DNA from: Candidatus Eiseniibacteriota bacterium
GTDB lineage: Bacteria > Joyebacterota > Joyebacteria > Joyebacterales > Joyebacteraceae
Length of the DNA stretch: 35,984 bases
Assembly: GCA_030622115.1 (NCBI GenBank)
Contig: JAUXGN010000026.1
Span: 1-35,984 of the forward strand
Direction of reading: 5' to 3'
Positions 1 to 6,726 of this stretch are shown one piece after another. Position 1 is the first letter of the stretch. Each line of letters begins with the position of its first letter. A model generated the notes under the pieces. That model was given only the letters and a program-made list of their open reading frames with translations. It was not told the DNA's origin and did not search any database. The position numbers were made by a program, and so were the translations under genes.

Positions 1-454
1 GCGTTTCCTGGCCTGTTCTACCTACCCCAAGTGCAAATTCACTTCTCCGCTGGAAGGAGAGGAACTTCCCGAGTTCGACATCAAATGCGACGAGTGTGGT
101 GCACCGATGATCGCGAAGCACGGGCGCTTCGGTGAGTTCCTTGGGTGTTCGAAATACCCCGACTGCAAAAACACGATGCCCGTTCCGACGGGTGTCTCCT
201 GTCCGCAAGACAATTGCTCCGGTCTCTTGGTGCAACGACGCACGAAGAAGGGGCGCGTGTTCTACGGATGCAGCAAGTACCCGGAGTGCTCATACGCGAT
301 ATGGGACAAGCCGGTACCGGTGACCTGCCCATCGTGCCAGGCCGGCTTCATGGTTGAGAAAAAGCCGAAGGGTGGTGACAAGGAACTGCTGTGTCTGGAG
401 TGCGGGGAACGCACACTGCCCGCCTCGGAGGGCGTCGGCGATGAGCCGAGCTGA
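1..454 (+). CDS. topA: DNA topoisomerase I, C-terminal zinc-ribbon part (5' end outside window)
   Basis: Open from base 2 in frame to a TGA at 452-454; only the last ~150 residues are present. What is visible is a series of topoisomerase-type zinc ribbons. The tail of one (FLACSTYPKCKF) is followed by three full ones with paired cysteines: IKCDECG...LGCSKYPDCK, VSCPQDNC...YGCSKYPECS and VTCPSCQ...LLCLECGE. The phrase GCSKYP(D/E)C is typical of the C-terminal domain of bacterial type IA topoisomerase I, which relaxes negative supercoils by single-strand passage. The catalytic toprim and Tyr domains lie upstream of the window. The last 14 bp overlap the start of xerC; topA next to a Xer recombinase is a recurrent bacterial arrangement. 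Identity is firm; total length is unknown. Confidence 0.93.
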   Translation, partial: RFLACSTYPKCKFTSPLEGEELPEFDIKCDECGAPMIAKHGRFGEFLGCSKYPDCKNTMPVPTGVSCPQDNCSGLLVQRRTKKGRVFYGCSKYPECSYAIWDKPVPVTCPSCQAGFMVEKKPKGGDKELLCLECGERTLPASEGVGDEPS

Positions 455-1388
455 GACGACGACCACTGTCAGAAGAAAGCGCAGCCCGAAAGCGAGACGA
501 CTTGAGCCGCTTGTGGGTGACTTCCTCGTATCGCTTGAACAACGGAGTCTTTCCAGACACACGATCGCCGCGTACGGACGCGACGTCGCCCAATTCCTAG
601 AGTTCCTCAAGGAGATAACCCACAACGACGAACCGACCACTGCAGATCTGAAACCCCGCATCGTAAGAAGGTTCGTGTCATTCATGACGGCATCCCGATT
701 CGCCAGACGCTCCGTCCGTCGGAAGCTGGCGTCGGTGCGCGCGTTCACACGGTTTCTGACCTCAAGGAGATTCCTGTCGTCCAACCCGACGGCCGGCATC
801 TCCGCCCCCAAAGTTACGAAAAGGCTCCCGACGTTCCTGAGCGAGCGTGAGATGAGTCTTCTCTTCATCGTACCGCCCGAACCCGGTATCATTGACTTGA
901 GAGACAGGGCGATCCTCGAGACGCTCTATGGAACCGGCATACGCCTCTCCGAGTTGCTTTCACTCAAGACAGGCGACATCGACCATCGCGGCGCGACATT
1001 GCGAGTGATGGGAAAGGGGCGGAAGGAGCGAATCGTTCCGCTCGGACGAGCCGCCGGGGACGCCCTAAGAGAGTACCTCGCGTCAAGAGAGGGAGCGCCG
1101 CGAACTCCCCAGGATCCTGTCTTTGAAGGAAGAAGAGGCAGATCTCTGAGCGAGCGAACGGTGCAACGGCTGGTCAAGAGACGGCTGGCGGAGGTGTCGG
1201 AGGCACGCCGGATGAGTCCTCACGTGCTTCGCCACACGTTTGCGACGCACATGCTGAATGCCGGTGCGGACCTTCGAGCGGTGCAGGAGCTCTTGGGACA
1301 CGCAAGCCTTTCCAGTACACAGATATACACGCATGTGACGACCGAGCGACTGAAGGAAGTCTATCGGAAGGCACACCCGAGGGCCTGA
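441..1388 (+). CDS. xerC: Tyrosine recombinase XerC-like
   Basis: 315 residues, the usual Xer size. The ATG at 441 was chosen because it overlaps the topA stop by 14 bp and gives a normal N-terminus; the frame is open further upstream but only inside topA. An N-terminal SAM-like core-binding domain (about residues 20-115) precedes the catalytic domain. The catalytic set is complete: R168 (TGIRLSELL), K192 (GKGRKER), H261 and R264 (HVLRHTFATH), H287 (LLGHASL) and nucleophile Y296 (STQIYTHV). Family knowledge: XerC and XerD act together at dif, with FtsK, to resolve chromosome dimers. A second Xer gene lies at 16505-17443. This copy is called XerC from its place after topA, so the C versus D assignment is inference. 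Confidence 0.9.
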   Translation: MSRAETTTTVRRKRSPKARRLEPLVGDFLVSLEQRSLSRHTIAAYGRDVAQFLEFLKEITHNDEPTTADLKPRIVRRFVSFMTASRFARRSVRRKLASVRAFTRFLTSRRFLSSNPTAGISAPKVTKRLPTFLSEREMSLLFIVPPEPGIIDLRDRAILETLYGTGIRLSELLSLKTGDIDHRGATLRVMGKGRKERIVPLGRAAGDALREYLASREGAPRTPQDPVFEGRRGRSLSERTVQRLVKRRLAEVSEARRMSPHVLRHTFATHMLNAGADLRAVQELLGHASLSSTQIYTHVTTERLKEVYRKAHPRA

Positions 1389-1456
1389 TGTTCGCAATCT
1401 TGCCACTGCCACCGAGTATTGTCCGGAGTACCACACGGCACACAGCGGAGGGTAAA

Positions 1457-2356
1457 ATGCAGGATTTCATTTCGATAGCTGATATCAATCGCGGCAAGAT
1501 GGATGATCTCTTGAAGCTTGCTGCAGAACTCAAGCGTACGCGGGGCTTAAGGAACGATCTCTCCGGGAAAACGATCGCTCTCATATTCCACAAGCCGTCT
1601 CTCAGAACCAGGGTCAGTTTCGAAGTTGGAGTCGTGGAGTTGGGAGCGCATCCCATGTACGTCACGGATGCAGAGATCAAGATGGGGCAGAGGGAATCGA
1701 CCTACGACATCGGGAAGGTCCTCGCGCGGTACGTGCACGGCATCATGATCCGGACCTTCGCGCACTCCAATTGCACCGAACTCGCGGCTGCCGCCGATGT
1801 TCCCGTTATCAACGGTCTCACCGACCTCAACCACCCTTGCCAGATCATGGGCGACATACTGACATGCATCGAGCACGGCAAGAGCATGAACGACAACGTG
1901 ATTGCGTTCGTCGGAGACGGCAACAATGTCGCCAACTCCTGGGTGAATGCGGCAGGCAACATGCCTTTCGAACTCAGAATCGGCGGGCCTTCCGGATATG
2001 CGCCGAACAAGGCGCTGCTTGAGGCCGCCCGCGCCAAGGGCGCCAACATCAAGCTCATCGACGATCCGGTCGAGGCCGTCACGGGAGCCGACGTCATCTA
2101 CACGGATGTCTGGACAAGCATGGGCCAGGAGGATGAGGCCGCAGACCGTCGCCGCCGGTTCCTGCCGTATCAGGTGAACGCCGAACTCGTGTCCCACGCG
2201 AAGGACGACGCGATCGTGCTTCACTGTCTGCCGGCCCACAGAGGCGACGAGATCACTGACGAGGTAATGGACGGAAGCCATTCCGTCGTGTTCGACCAAG
2301 CCGAGAATAGGTTGCACGCGCAGAAGGCCATCATGGTTGACCTCCTGGGAGAATAG
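1457..2356 (+). CDS. argF: Ornithine carbamoyltransferase
   Basis: 299 residues. It condenses carbamoyl phosphate with ornithine to give citrulline in arginine synthesis, in the cytoplasm. The carbamoyl-phosphate loop is S48-L-R-T-R52 (KPSLRTRVSFE, a common variant of STRTR). HPCQ is at 126-129, the ornithine-site DVWTSMGQE at 218-226 and the HCLP catalytic loop at 256-259. SMG plus HCLP separates it from aspartate carbamoyltransferase. The ATG at 1457 follows GGAGGG (1447-1452) at good spacing; the frame is open back to 1388, but those 23 residues do not resemble the family. It stands apart from other arg genes, between xerC and a lipoprotein gene. I saw no convincing ArgR box or promoter upstream. 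Confidence 0.95.
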   Translation: MQDFISIADINRGKMDDLLKLAAELKRTRGLRNDLSGKTIALIFHKPSLRTRVSFEVGVVELGAHPMYVTDAEIKMGQRESTYDIGKVLARYVHGIMIRTFAHSNCTELAAAADVPVINGLTDLNHPCQIMGDILTCIEHGKSMNDNVIAFVGDGNNVANSWVNAAGNMPFELRIGGPSGYAPNKALLEAARAKGANIKLIDDPVEAVTGADVIYTDVWTSMGQEDEAADRRRRFLPYQVNAELVSHAKDDAIVLHCLPAHRGDEITDEVMDGSHSVVFDQAENRLHAQKAIMVDLLGE

Positions 2357-2360
2357 GCAG

Positions 2361-3227
2361 ATGGGAATCGGATCCGACCGGTCGGCACGAGTGACTGGCG
2401 CCACAATACGTGATCGGTCGACACGAGTGACTGGCGCCATAATGCGTGATCGGTCGATACGAGTGGGTGTCGCCATCATCGCCGCCGCTGCGCTCTGGGG
2501 TTGCGCGCGGGCCGGTCTCCCACTTGGTGGTCCAGCTGACACCACACCGCCCGAGGTTGTCTCCTCGCTTCCCTCGGCAGGCTCGCTCCTGGTGCAGCTT
2601 TCGGCGGTGATCGAAGTCGACTTCAGCGAGGAGATGGAACGGCGCTCCGTCGAAAAGGCCTTCTCCGTAACGCCTGACCTTGAGTTCAGGAACCTCCGCT
2701 GGCATGGAACGACACTCGAGGCCCGTCCGGCCGCAGGTTTCTCCGACTCCACCACCTACATTGTGCGCGTCGGTGAGGCTGCCAAGGACTTCCACGGTGT
2801 GGCGATGGGGGCGCCTTTCGAGTTTGCCTTCTCCACGGGCGAAGTCATCGACGATGCCTGGATAGGGGGACGCGTGATTCTGATGGGGGAGACGGTCTCC
2901 GGTGCGACCATCTGGGCGTGTCGACACGTGCCGCAACCTGATTCATCCGGAGCATACTCGCGCTGTGGATACGAGGCTCTCACGGCCGAGGGCGGCGAGT
3001 TTCTGATCGCGCACGTCAGACCCTCCGATGAACCGTACTCGATACTGGCGTTCATCGATATGGACCTCGACGGACTCTACGTGCCGGGTGAAGAGACCGG
3101 AGGCATCTTCGAGTCTGGAGTGCTCGTCAGCGCCTCCGGAGACAGCATCGGCGATCTGGACCTGCCGCTTGAGCTTCCTCTAGTGGAGGAAGAGCCTCCG
3201 CACGATGCAACTGAGGGAACAGAGTAG
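2361..3227 (+). CDS. Ig-like (SbsA/Big_5-type) domain lipoprotein
   Basis: Predicted lipoprotein of 288 residues from ATG 2361, which has a GGGAGAAT ribosome site just upstream. A hydrophobic stretch VGVAIIAAAALWGC ends in lipobox Cys48. Mature CARAGLPLGGPADTTPP is followed by an Ig-like fold (ideal strands such as VIEVDFSEEM, TTYIVRVGEAAKDF and FEFAFSTGEVID) and a second beta-rich segment ending YSILAFIDMDLDGLY. This order matches the uncharacterised Ig-like domain lipoproteins abundant in Bacteroidetes and relatives; the molecular role is unknown. Residues 6-40 are three copies of a 12-residue repeat (DRS-x-RVTGA-x-x-R) placed before the signal peptide. A start at ATG 2442 would leave a classical signal peptide with Cys21 and exclude most of the repeat, but has no obvious ribosome site. 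The start is therefore uncertain, while the protein class is fairly sure. Confidence 0.75.
   Translation: MGIGSDRSARVTGATIRDRSTRVTGAIMRDRSIRVGVAIIAAAALWGCARAGLPLGGPADTTPPEVVSSLPSAGSLLVQLSAVIEVDFSEEMERRSVEKAFSVTPDLEFRNLRWHGTTLEARPAAGFSDSTTYIVRVGEAAKDFHGVAMGAPFEFAFSTGEVIDDAWIGGRVILMGETVSGATIWACRHVPQPDSSGAYSRCGYEALTAEGGEFLIAHVRPSDEPYSILAFIDMDLDGLYVPGEETGGIFESGVLVSASGDSIGDLDLPLELPLVEEEPPHDATEGTE
2376..2480 (+). repeat. Tandem 36-bp repeat, about 2.9 copies
   Basis: Copies begin at 2376, 2412 and 2448 and share GA(C/T)CGGTCG-ACGAGTG...GGCGCCA. The first two differ at only a few positions; the third diverges in its second half as it enters the signal-peptide codons. The period is twelve codons, so the reading frame is kept. 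It lies at the 5' end of the lipoprotein gene, either as an N-terminal extension or, if translation starts at 2442, as untranslated leader. Each copy contains the palindrome GGCGCC or its remnant. Confidence 0.85.
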
Positions 3228-3236
3228 GGGGAACAT

Positions 3237-4055
3237 TTGGAACTCGAGTTCGCAAAGATGAGTGGCGCCGGTAACGACTTCATCGTCATCGACAACCGAC
3301 GAGGCGCCATAGGCCGGGATGTCAGAGAACTTGCGAAGCAACTCTGCCGGCGCCGGATGTCGATCGGGGCGGACGGACTGATCCTGGTCGGGGAGAGTCG
3401 GGACCATGCATTCCGGATGAGGTACTTCAACGCAGACGGCAGCGAGGCAGACATGTGCGGCAACGGCGGTCGCTGCGTCGCGCGATTCGCGAGCGAACTC
3501 GGGGTAGCGGGACAGGAGATGGAGTTCGAAAGCAGGATGGGGCTTCATCAGGCCGAGGTCCAGGAGGACGGCAACGTGAAGTTGGGGCTGCCTGACCCAC
3601 GGGCCGTGCTGATGAACACAACGCTTACGATCGATGGAGAGCATCTGACGCTGCACCGGGTCAACACCGGTGTGCCGCACGCCGTTATCGAAGTCGATGA
3701 TGTGGAGGCCTATCCCGTCGTCGAGATGGGACGCGTCATAAGGTACCATTCGAGATTCGCACCGGAAGGCACCAATGTGGATTTCATCACGGTGAAGCCT
3801 GACGGCACGCTGAGACTGCGGACCTACGAACGAGGTGTCGAGGATGAGACTCTGGCCTGCGGAACCGGAGCCGTCGCCACGGCTCTCATGATGGCAGCGC
3901 TCGGCAGGACCAGATCACCCGCAGTTGTGATGACACAGGGAGGAGAGCCTCTGGTCGTCGACTTCTACATGAGCGATCATGGTTTCTGCGACGTATCACT
4001 CCTGGGCGACGCGCGTATCGTCTACTGGGGCAAGCTGCAACTCTCGGAGGATTAG
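3237..4055 (+). CDS. dapF: Diaminopimelate epimerase
   Basis: 272 residues, full length. A PLP-independent racemase that converts LL-2,6-diaminopimelate to the meso form, the precursor of lysine and of peptidoglycan cross-links. Both catalytic cysteines are present: C74 in ADMCGNGGRC and C208 in LACGTGAVAT. The N-terminal KMSGAGNDFIVIDN and the internal VNTGVPHAV and PEGTNVDFI are family signatures. Translation starts at TTG 3237, preceded by AGGGGGA (3226-3232); there is no in-frame ATG before the conserved N-terminus. It sits 9 bp after the lipoprotein stop and 2 bp before dapA, so dapF-dapA are probably co-transcribed. Confidence 0.96.
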   Translation: MELEFAKMSGAGNDFIVIDNRRGAIGRDVRELAKQLCRRRMSIGADGLILVGESRDHAFRMRYFNADGSEADMCGNGGRCVARFASELGVAGQEMEFESRMGLHQAEVQEDGNVKLGLPDPRAVLMNTTLTIDGEHLTLHRVNTGVPHAVIEVDDVEAYPVVEMGRVIRYHSRFAPEGTNVDFITVKPDGTLRLRTYERGVEDETLACGTGAVATALMMAALGRTRSPAVVMTQGGEPLVVDFYMSDHGFCDVSLLGDARIVYWGKLQLSED

Positions 4056-4057
4056 CA

Positions 4058-4933
4058 ATGTTCTCTGGATCGCTGGTGGCGATTGTCACACCCATGAAGG
4101 ACGGTTCTCTGGATGAGCCGTCGCTCAGACGGATTCTGCGCCTGCACAAGGATGCGGGCACCAATGGAATCGTGCCCGCGGGATGCACGGGAGAGGCCGC
4201 GACCCTGAGCCTTGACGAGCGTCTCCGCCTCATCGACATCTGTCTTGAGGAGGTCGGCGATTCCATGCATGTCATACCCGGTACCGGATCGAACTCGACC
4301 ACCGAAACCATCAAACTTACGGCGGCCGCGCAGGCGGCAGGAGCTCACGGCGTTCTCATCATCACGCCCTACTACAACAAGCCTACCCCGGAGGGACAGT
4401 ACCAACACTACTGCGCAGTCGCGGAGGCGGTCGATATCCCGATCGTGCTCTACAACGTGCCGGGGCGCACCGGAGTGAACATGCTGCCTGAAACAGTCGC
4501 CCTCCTCTCCGAAGTGAGCAACATCGTCGCGATCAAGGAAGCGGCCGGGTCGGTGGATCAGGTGAGCGAGATCGTGGAGCTCTGCAGCATTACGGTTCTG
4601 TCCGGAGATGACCCTCAGACTCTTCCGATGATGGCAGTCGGTGCGAGTGGCGTCGTATCGGTTGCCGCAAACGTCGTTCCAAGCATGGTGCTCGAAATGG
4701 TAGACGCGTGGCCCGCTGATCCCAGGCGAGCCGCAGAGCTGCATCATCGCCTGAGACCGATCGCCAAGGCGCTCTTCGTCGAATCGAATCCCGGTCCCGT
4801 GAAGTACGCCATGCACAAGCTCGGTCTCATTGACAGTCCTGAGCTCAGATCCCCGCTTGTCGTGCTGAGCAAAGAGGGGGCGCTGAAGATGGAACGAGGA
4901 CTTGAACTCATGAGACAAGCCATCCGAAAGTGA
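4058..4933 (+). CDS. dapA: 4-hydroxy-tetrahydrodipicolinate synthase
   Basis: 291 residues. It condenses pyruvate with aspartate semialdehyde, the first committed step to lysine and diaminopimelate. The TIM barrel carries the Schiff-base lysine K160 (IVAIKEAAG), the tyrosine pair in TPYYNKP (105-106), Y132 in LYNVPGRTG, and the DapA start MFSGSLVAIVTP. One oddity: the usual GTTGE loop reads G-C43-T-G-E, so the position matching catalytic-triad Thr44 of E. coli DapA is cysteine. Lyase-superfamily members with other substrates also vary here, but overall similarity and the neighbouring dapF favour a true DapA. ATG 4058 lies 2 bp after the dapF stop, within reach of GGAGGA inside the dapF end. 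Confidence 0.93.
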   Translation: MFSGSLVAIVTPMKDGSLDEPSLRRILRLHKDAGTNGIVPAGCTGEAATLSLDERLRLIDICLEEVGDSMHVIPGTGSNSTTETIKLTAAAQAAGAHGVLIITPYYNKPTPEGQYQHYCAVAEAVDIPIVLYNVPGRTGVNMLPETVALLSEVSNIVAIKEAAGSVDQVSEIVELCSITVLSGDDPQTLPMMAVGASGVVSVAANVVPSMVLEMVDAWPADPRRAAELHHRLRPIAKALFVESNPGPVKYAMHKLGLIDSPELRSPLVVLSKEGALKMERGLELMRQAIRK

Positions 4934-4946
4934 CAGGAGGCTTAGA

Positions 4947-5135
4947 ATGCCGCTGGTCGAGATCTCTCTGATCGAAGGGCGCGATGCCGAGACGAAGAAG
5001 CGCTTGATAGCTGAAATAACCGAAGCGGTTGTGCGCACGACCGGTGCTCCTGCGGAGGTCGTTACGGTCATAGTACGTGATGTACCGCAAGACGACTGGG
5101 GAAGCGGGGGCGTGCCGTACTCCCTCAAGAAGTAG
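4947..5135 (+). CDS. 4-oxalocrotonate tautomerase-like small enzyme
   Basis: 62 residues, matching the short tautomerase-superfamily subunit. After removal of Met1, Pro2 (MPLVEISLIEG) would be the catalytic N-terminal base. The beta-alpha-beta layout follows: strand PLVEISLIEG, helix DAETKKRLIAEITEAVVRT and strand VVTVIVRDVPQDDWG, ending GGVPYSLKK. The consensus GR(s/t)xEqKrxLi is recognisable as GRDAETKKRLI. A strong AGGAGG site (4936-4941) precedes ATG 4947, which is 13 bp after dapA. The substrate cannot be told: family members isomerise 2-hydroxymuconate or other enols, and no aromatic degradation genes are nearby. Co-transcription with dapF and dapA is likely. Confidence 0.85.
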   Translation: MPLVEISLIEGRDAETKKRLIAEITEAVVRTTGAPAEVVTVIVRDVPQDDWGSGGVPYSLKK

Positions 5136-5151
5136 CAAGCCTGTAGGCATC

Positions 5152-5181
5152 TTGCCAATACACATAACTTAGGACTAGACA
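5152..5181 (+). promoter_or_regulatory. Candidate sigma70-type promoter for the KamA-like gene
   Basis: TTGCCA at 5152-5157, an 18-bp spacer, then TAGACA at 5176-5181. It lies in the 193-bp gap before the KamA-like gene and would leave an untranslated leader of about 140 nt. The lapA promoter (28672-28700) has nearly the same hexamers. Read by eye, unproven. Confidence 0.45.
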
Positions 5182-5207
5182 GACACACCTTCTGCGCCTA
5201 GTCTGTC
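5178..5207 (+). promoter_or_regulatory. Inverted repeat over the predicted -10/start region
   Basis: GACAGAC (5178-5184) and GTCTGTC (5201-5207) are exact inverted repeats separated by 16 bp. The left arm overlaps the predicted -10 hexamer, so the dyad could be an operator or a 5' RNA hairpin. An alternative weaker pairing GACTAG/CTAGTC overlaps it. Confidence 0.35.
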
Positions 5208-5328
5208 CTTGATAACTAAGCGGTCGGCTACCGCGGTGCACGTTCGGTCAAGAACCGGGCGAGCGTCGCGGTGTGTTTTTAGGCAGTGGGAGGTATCCCT
5301 TGCCTCACGTACTTCCCGGGGAGGACAT

Positions 5329-6408
5329 GTGGACCATAGAGATGAATGGCAGAGAGACTACGAGAGGGCCGTGACGACCAAGTCTGAACTCGAGCGAGTT
5401 ATCGAACTCTCGACCGGCGAAAAGGAGGCCGTCGAGAGTCTCAAGACTGAATACCCAATCAAGATATCAAGACACTACCTGAATCTACTTGATCCCAATG
5501 ACCCTGATGATCCACTACGCAAGGTCGTGATACCCACCCTGGATGAACTGGTCCGGCGGCCCGGCCAACACGGCGATGATGTCCACGCGGACGAGGCCAG
5601 ATTCCAGCCTTGCCCCGGGATTATCCATAGGTATCCCGGCAAGCTCCTGCTCATGCCTACGCTTGGCTGCCCTTCGCACTGCCGCTTCTGCTTCAGAAAA
5701 GGGCACAAGGTCCAACACCTGAGCCAGAACGAAGCTGATGTGGCGCTCGACTACATCAAGGCCGATGAGTCCATACGCGACGTGATCATCACCGGTGGGG
5801 AACCACTCTTCCTGAGCGACGAGGAACTTGAGTTCTGGGTCTCCTCGGTGCGGGCGATAGAGCACGTCCAGATCGTTCGGATCACATCGCGCGCACCCAT
5901 CTATGTCCCGTCCAGGATTACGCAGTCACTCGTTGACATGCTGGCTGAGCACAGACCCATCTACATCATTTTCTCGTTCCTGCATGCGAGGGAGCTTACA
6001 CCCGAACTCGAAAAGGGAATCAGGATGATGGGTGATGCCGGCATCGTTATGCTGCAGCAGGGCGGAATCCTCAAGGGCATCAATGACGACCCGGAGATCC
6101 TGAGGGAACTCTACGAACGCCTTGCTGCACTTCAGGTGCTCCCGTACTACGCGATTTGGGGCATCTCGTCTCCTGGAACCGAACACTTCATGATCGACGG
6201 ACAGCGGGCGAACGAGATAGTCGCAGCTCTCGAGAACAAGACATCCGGTTTCTGCGTTCCCCATCTCATAACCATCGCGCGCGGAGACAAGGTCCGGATG
6301 ATGGGATGGTCTCCGGATAAGGCGACAGTCCACCTTAAGAATCGGCCGCACGCGGGAGTAAGCACGCCGATCAACACGAACATTCTACAGTCTGCTCCAC
6401 ACAAGTAG
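5329..6408 (+). CDS. KamA-family radical SAM protein (lysine 2,3-aminomutase-like, substrate unknown)
   Basis: 359 residues from GTG 5329, chosen because GGGGAGGA (5318-5325) lies just before it; the upstream open frame looks non-coding. The radical SAM cluster motif is C114-x3-C118-x2-C121 (TLGCPSHCRFCFRK) with ITGGEPLF following. Lysine-aminomutase family features remain: RITSRAPIYVPSRIT, GILKGIND, EHFM, TSGF-x-VP, and K321 (ARGDK), which aligns with the PLP lysine of the PGGGGK motif. The glycine run itself is gone. Residues matching the two substrate-binding aspartates of clostridial lysine 2,3-aminomutase (in CDLS and VVDAP) are not Asp here (WGISS and ITIA). It is therefore probably a PLP/radical SAM aminomutase relative with another substrate; EpmB-like action on lysine cannot be excluded. 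It has its own promoter and terminator. Confidence 0.85.
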   Translation: MDHRDEWQRDYERAVTTKSELERVIELSTGEKEAVESLKTEYPIKISRHYLNLLDPNDPDDPLRKVVIPTLDELVRRPGQHGDDVHADEARFQPCPGIIHRYPGKLLLMPTLGCPSHCRFCFRKGHKVQHLSQNEADVALDYIKADESIRDVIITGGEPLFLSDEELEFWVSSVRAIEHVQIVRITSRAPIYVPSRITQSLVDMLAEHRPIYIIFSFLHARELTPELEKGIRMMGDAGIVMLQQGGILKGINDDPEILRELYERLAALQVLPYYAIWGISSPGTEHFMIDGQRANEIVAALENKTSGFCVPHLITIARGDKVRMMGWSPDKATVHLKNRPHAGVSTPINTNILQSAPHK

Positions 6409-6441
6409 CGGGTCCACCTTCGGCTGAAGACCCACTACTGA

Positions 6442-6469
6442 GAGACGGCGGCCTCCCGGCCGCCGTCTC
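6442..6469 (+). terminator. Hairpin terminator after the KamA-like gene
   Basis: A perfect 12-bp stem, GAGACGGCGGCC / GGCCGCCGTCTC, with loop TCCC, beginning 34 bp after the stop codon. The following ATTGTGG is a poor U-tract, so termination may be partial or factor-assisted. Confidence 0.7.
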
Positions 6470-6564
6470 ATTGTGGCGCATCTACATCCTGTTCACTCCC
6501 TGAGCACCACTTCACGCTCACCATCACTCCAGATTGCATCCTGCCACACGAGACGTTGCTTTTC

Positions 6565-6615
6565 TCAAATCGGCCCCGGACTGTTCACTTAAAGAACAGT
6601 TTGGGGCCGATCTGA
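6565..6615. repeat. Large imperfect palindrome (REP/MITE-like candidate)
   Basis: Arms of 22 nt (6565-6586 and 6594-6615) flank a 7-nt loop ACTTAAA. All positions pair except one A-C mismatch and two adjacent G-U wobbles. The core is ATCGGCCCC...GGGGCCGAT outside and ACTGTTC...GAACAGT inside. Read on the - strand it opens with GGGTCAGATCGGCCCC. Similar GGGTCAGATC palindromes accompany REP-associated tyrosine transposases in other genomes, but none is encoded here. No second copy was seen in the window. Confidence 0.7.
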
Positions 6616-6700
6616 CCCTTCCCACCGCCTTTGGCCGTCCCCGTACTGGTACGCCTCTTGCTGTAGCTAGGGCAGATCCGTCTGTTATTGACCGAGGTGG

Positions 6701-6726
6701 GGGCTGTTTGCGAGACAGCCCGTCTC
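6701..6726 (+). promoter_or_regulatory. Two mutually exclusive hairpins in the FIST gene leader
   Basis: Hairpin A pairs GGGCTGT (6701-6707) with ACAGCCC (6715-6721), loop TTGCGAG. Hairpin B pairs GAGAC (6712-6716) with GTCTC (6722-6726), loop AGCCC. They share bases, so only one can form. They lie 22 nt before the AGGAGG ribosome site of the FIST gene. They do not match the c-di-GMP riboswitch or any other class I know. Confidence 0.4.

Noticed and set aside
441-1388. xerC as an integrase of a mobile element
   Set aside because: Housekeeping neighbours, normal composition, no att repeats or cargo genes; full Xer length.
1389-1456. ArgR operator before argF
   Set aside because: No AT-rich paired ARG-box pattern could be found.
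2376-2480. Common origin of the 36-bp repeats in the lipoprotein gene and in rpsA
   Set aside because: The unit sequences are unrelated; the shared period reflects twelve codons only.
2376-2480. CRISPR array
   Set aside because: Copies are contiguous with no spacers and lie in a coding frame.
1547-2755. 402-codon open frame on the - strand across argF and the lipoprotein gene
   Set aside because: It lies opposite two well-supported genes; its internal RVDRSRI-type repeat is only the antisense reading of the 36-bp repeat.
4052-5188. 378-codon open frame on the - strand opposite dapA
   Set aside because: No recognisable domain, and it mirrors the codon pattern of dapA, as is common in GC-rich DNA.
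5136-5328. tRNA or small RNA gene between the tautomerase and KamA-like genes
   Set aside because: No cloverleaf or GTTCRA-type T-arm; only promoter-like boxes and a 7-bp dyad are visible.
5329-6408. Calling this gene lysine 2,3-aminomutase (kamA) outright
   Set aside because: The substrate-binding aspartates and glycine-rich PLP motif are not conserved, so only family membership is claimed.
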